NCBI GenBank assembly: GCA_024347015.1
Contig: AP024891.1
Coordinates: 47,555-111,554 of the forward strand
From: Vibrio pectenicida
Lineage (GTDB): Bacteria > Pseudomonadota > Gammaproteobacteria > Enterobacterales > Vibrionaceae
DNA length: 64,000 nt
Direction: 5' to 3'
The notes under the pieces are model-generated. The model searched no databases. It was given only the letters and a program-made list of their open reading frames with translations, and was not told where the DNA came from. Positions 62,878-64,000 of this stretch are shown here, one piece after another. The first letter of the stretch is position 1, and the number at the start of each line of letters is the position of its first letter. The translations under genes and the position numbers were made by a program.

Positions 62878-63835
62878 TGGCAAAGGGTTTACTTTGGTGG
62901 AGCTCCTTTTAGTGATGGCCATTCTTGGAGGTTTGATTGCGGTTGCTATTCCGGCTGCAATGAAGGTGTATCGCTATATGAAGATCCAAGACTATATCGA
63001 ACACCTAGAACTCTTAACCAGGCAGGTACAGAGCTATCAGTTTTATCGGGTAAAAGCGCATGATATCGACCCTGATCCCGACTTTATAGCGTCACTTCAA
63101 AGCTGGCCTTCGGACGTGAATACGTTAATGAACGACTACAGTTCTCGATTCTGGGAAAGTTGTAGTGAGGAGGAGGAAGTGGCTGAGATGTGTATTCGTC
63201 CAGACTTTGTACCTTTTAGTCAAGGACGGCTCACTATGGAGCCGGTATGGGACGACTCGTTACTGCCTATTCCACAAGGTCGATATTACATTACCGTACC
63301 GATTGGCCAGTTGCCTGATGATGGGACGTATGGCCGTTGGAAAACGGCGTTGCTGAAATTCCCAGGAGCGCGTGTGATGCCCAATTGGGATGTACGTATC
63401 ACCGTTAAACCCCTCACCAAGACCTTGCAATATCGGGAATACCTGCAAAAGGATGGCTCTACACCTTTGGATGGCGATTGGGATACCGGAGGTCACTTTG
63501 CGATTACGAACGTGAAGGATGTGTTTGTGCGTAACAGCGATGGCAGCCAACGTGGCGTCGCCAGTCGTCTGACTGATATGTACACCGTCAGTCATGGTGA
63601 GTGGATAAGAAAACCCAAATGCCCCGCTGGGACTGCCATCAAGGCGGGTTTTGCGACGCCTGAGGTGATGACGGATAGGTATCATACCTTAACTGGAATG
63701 GTGAGAGCTTATGCATCAGGTGAAAACGAAACCCACATTCAGGTGGGGCTTGATGTTGGGGCCGTCAATAAATCCAATGGTAGCAGCACAGCGCTTCATT
63801 ACGGGAAAGTAACGGTTTTATTTCAATGTAAATAA
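62861..63835 (+). CDS. Type IV minor prepilin
   Basis: A 324-residue minor pilin. The prepilin site is NGKGFTLVELLLVMAILGG, with G before F and Glu at +5. The large globular domain fits PilV-type tip adhesins. Starts at ATG 62861 (GGAGAG upstream), overlapping the previous gene by 17 bases. It is longer than the major pilin, as tip proteins usually are. Confidence 0.8.
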   Translation: MRRMTNGKGFTLVELLLVMAILGGLIAVAIPAAMKVYRYMKIQDYIEHLELLTRQVQSYQFYRVKAHDIDPDPDFIASLQSWPSDVNTLMNDYSSRFWESCSEEEEVAEMCIRPDFVPFSQGRLTMEPVWDDSLLPIPQGRYYITVPIGQLPDDGTYGRWKTALLKFPGARVMPNWDVRITVKPLTKTLQYREYLQKDGSTPLDGDWDTGGHFAITNVKDVFVRNSDGSQRGVASRLTDMYTVSHGEWIRKPKCPAGTAIKAGFATPEVMTDRYHTLTGMVRAYASGENETHIQVGLDVGAVNKSNGSSTALHYGKVTVLFQCK

Positions 63836-63848
63836 GGAGAACAACACG

Positions 63849-64000
63849 GTGAACATCAGATTTTTAATAGCGTTAGCAATGGTTGGAAGTAGTACCAACG
63901 TATACGCCAAAATCACTTATGAAGATGCGATAAGACACGATAAACAAATGAGTGAGGAGAATTCACACACTATGTTAGATCATGGTTTTACCAATGCCGA
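63849..64000 (+). CDS. Exported protein, 5' part (truncated by window edge)
   Basis: GTG 63849 with AAGGAG upstream begins a frame open to the window end: MNIRFLIALAMVGSSTNVYA, a signal peptide, then KITYEDAIRHDKQMS. It is probably part of the pilus operon. In R64 the genes after pilS are a lytic transglycosylase and the prepilin peptidase, but no motif here confirms either. Confidence 0.6.
   Translation, partial: MNIRFLIALAMVGSSTNVYAKITYEDAIRHDKQMSEENSHTMLDHGFTNA

Noticed and set aside
1-64000. CRISPR arrays, tRNA and rRNA genes, clear oriT
   Set aside because: No regularly spaced repeats of CRISPR type and no tRNA or rRNA sequence were seen; no nick-site motif for a MobH relaxase could be assigned with confidence.

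Overview
The window looks like part of a large conjugative-type plasmid (or a plasmid-like island) from a Vibrio or close relative. The reasons are a Vibrio-style integron attC site, a DUF2913-like gene, a retron of the Vc95/Vp96 kind, R64/TCP-like type IVb pilus genes and several families typical of integrative conjugative elements. No rRNA, tRNA or CRISPR array was seen. Backbone genes read as moderate GC and are packed in overlapping operons. The accessory middle (about 16-50 kb) is AT-rich, loosely packed and full of duplications.

Layout. 1-2.6 kb: tail of an upstream gene and an SNF2-type helicase ending in a clear terminator. 2.8-7.9 kb: replication and partition core, with divergent parA-parB, an origin with at least ten ~21-bp-spaced iterons, an initiator-like gene, a RepA-type hexameric helicase and an XRE regulator. 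8-13.8 kb: small HTH regulator, then a MobH/TraI_2-type relaxase-like gene, two ICE-conserved genes and a Replicase/PriCT-type protein. 13.9-16.9 kb: a 728-aa CoiA/DUF6035-like protein and a DUF2913-like gene. 17.3-20.1 kb: a 913-aa lipoprotein with C-terminal BspA/DUF285-like repeats.

20.8-24.3 kb: a complete retron operon (msr-msd RNA, intrinsic terminator, reverse transcriptase, PtuA-like ATPase, PtuB-like HNH), a phage-defence system of the type I-A class, followed by an ISL3-family insertion sequence. 25.7-38.9 kb: a mosaic holding a serine recombinase with res-like sites, two almost identical Phd-ParE modules, a ParD-ParE module, a PilZ protein, a periplasmic solute-binding protein, a hybrid histidine kinase, three full and one decayed copy of a small secreted protein family, and two integron-type cassettes joined by a VCR-like attC site with no integrase in view. 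39-40.4 kb: a tyrosine recombinase overlapping a partner gene. 41.1-44.2 kb: ssb, a small gene, topB and a KorA-like regulator. 44.5-46.7 kb: a secreted hydrolase-like pair. 47.4-49.8 kb: two membrane proteins and an HNH nuclease.

50.3-53.4 kb: a DUF3577-type gene and a run of plasmid hypotheticals, each of the first three behind a similar structured leader. 53.5-54.6 kb: Xre-RES toxin-antitoxin. 54.9-64 kb: a type IVb pilus operon (pilL, N, O, P, Q, R, S and minor pilins), running off the right end.

Non-coding items that stand out are a ~71-bp structured repeat in two copies (9009 and 50169), the three leader hairpins, an outlying iteron at 39001, nested palindromes upstream of parA and a perfect 15-bp-arm palindrome at 40584. 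Functions are inferred from motif recognition only; no database search was possible.
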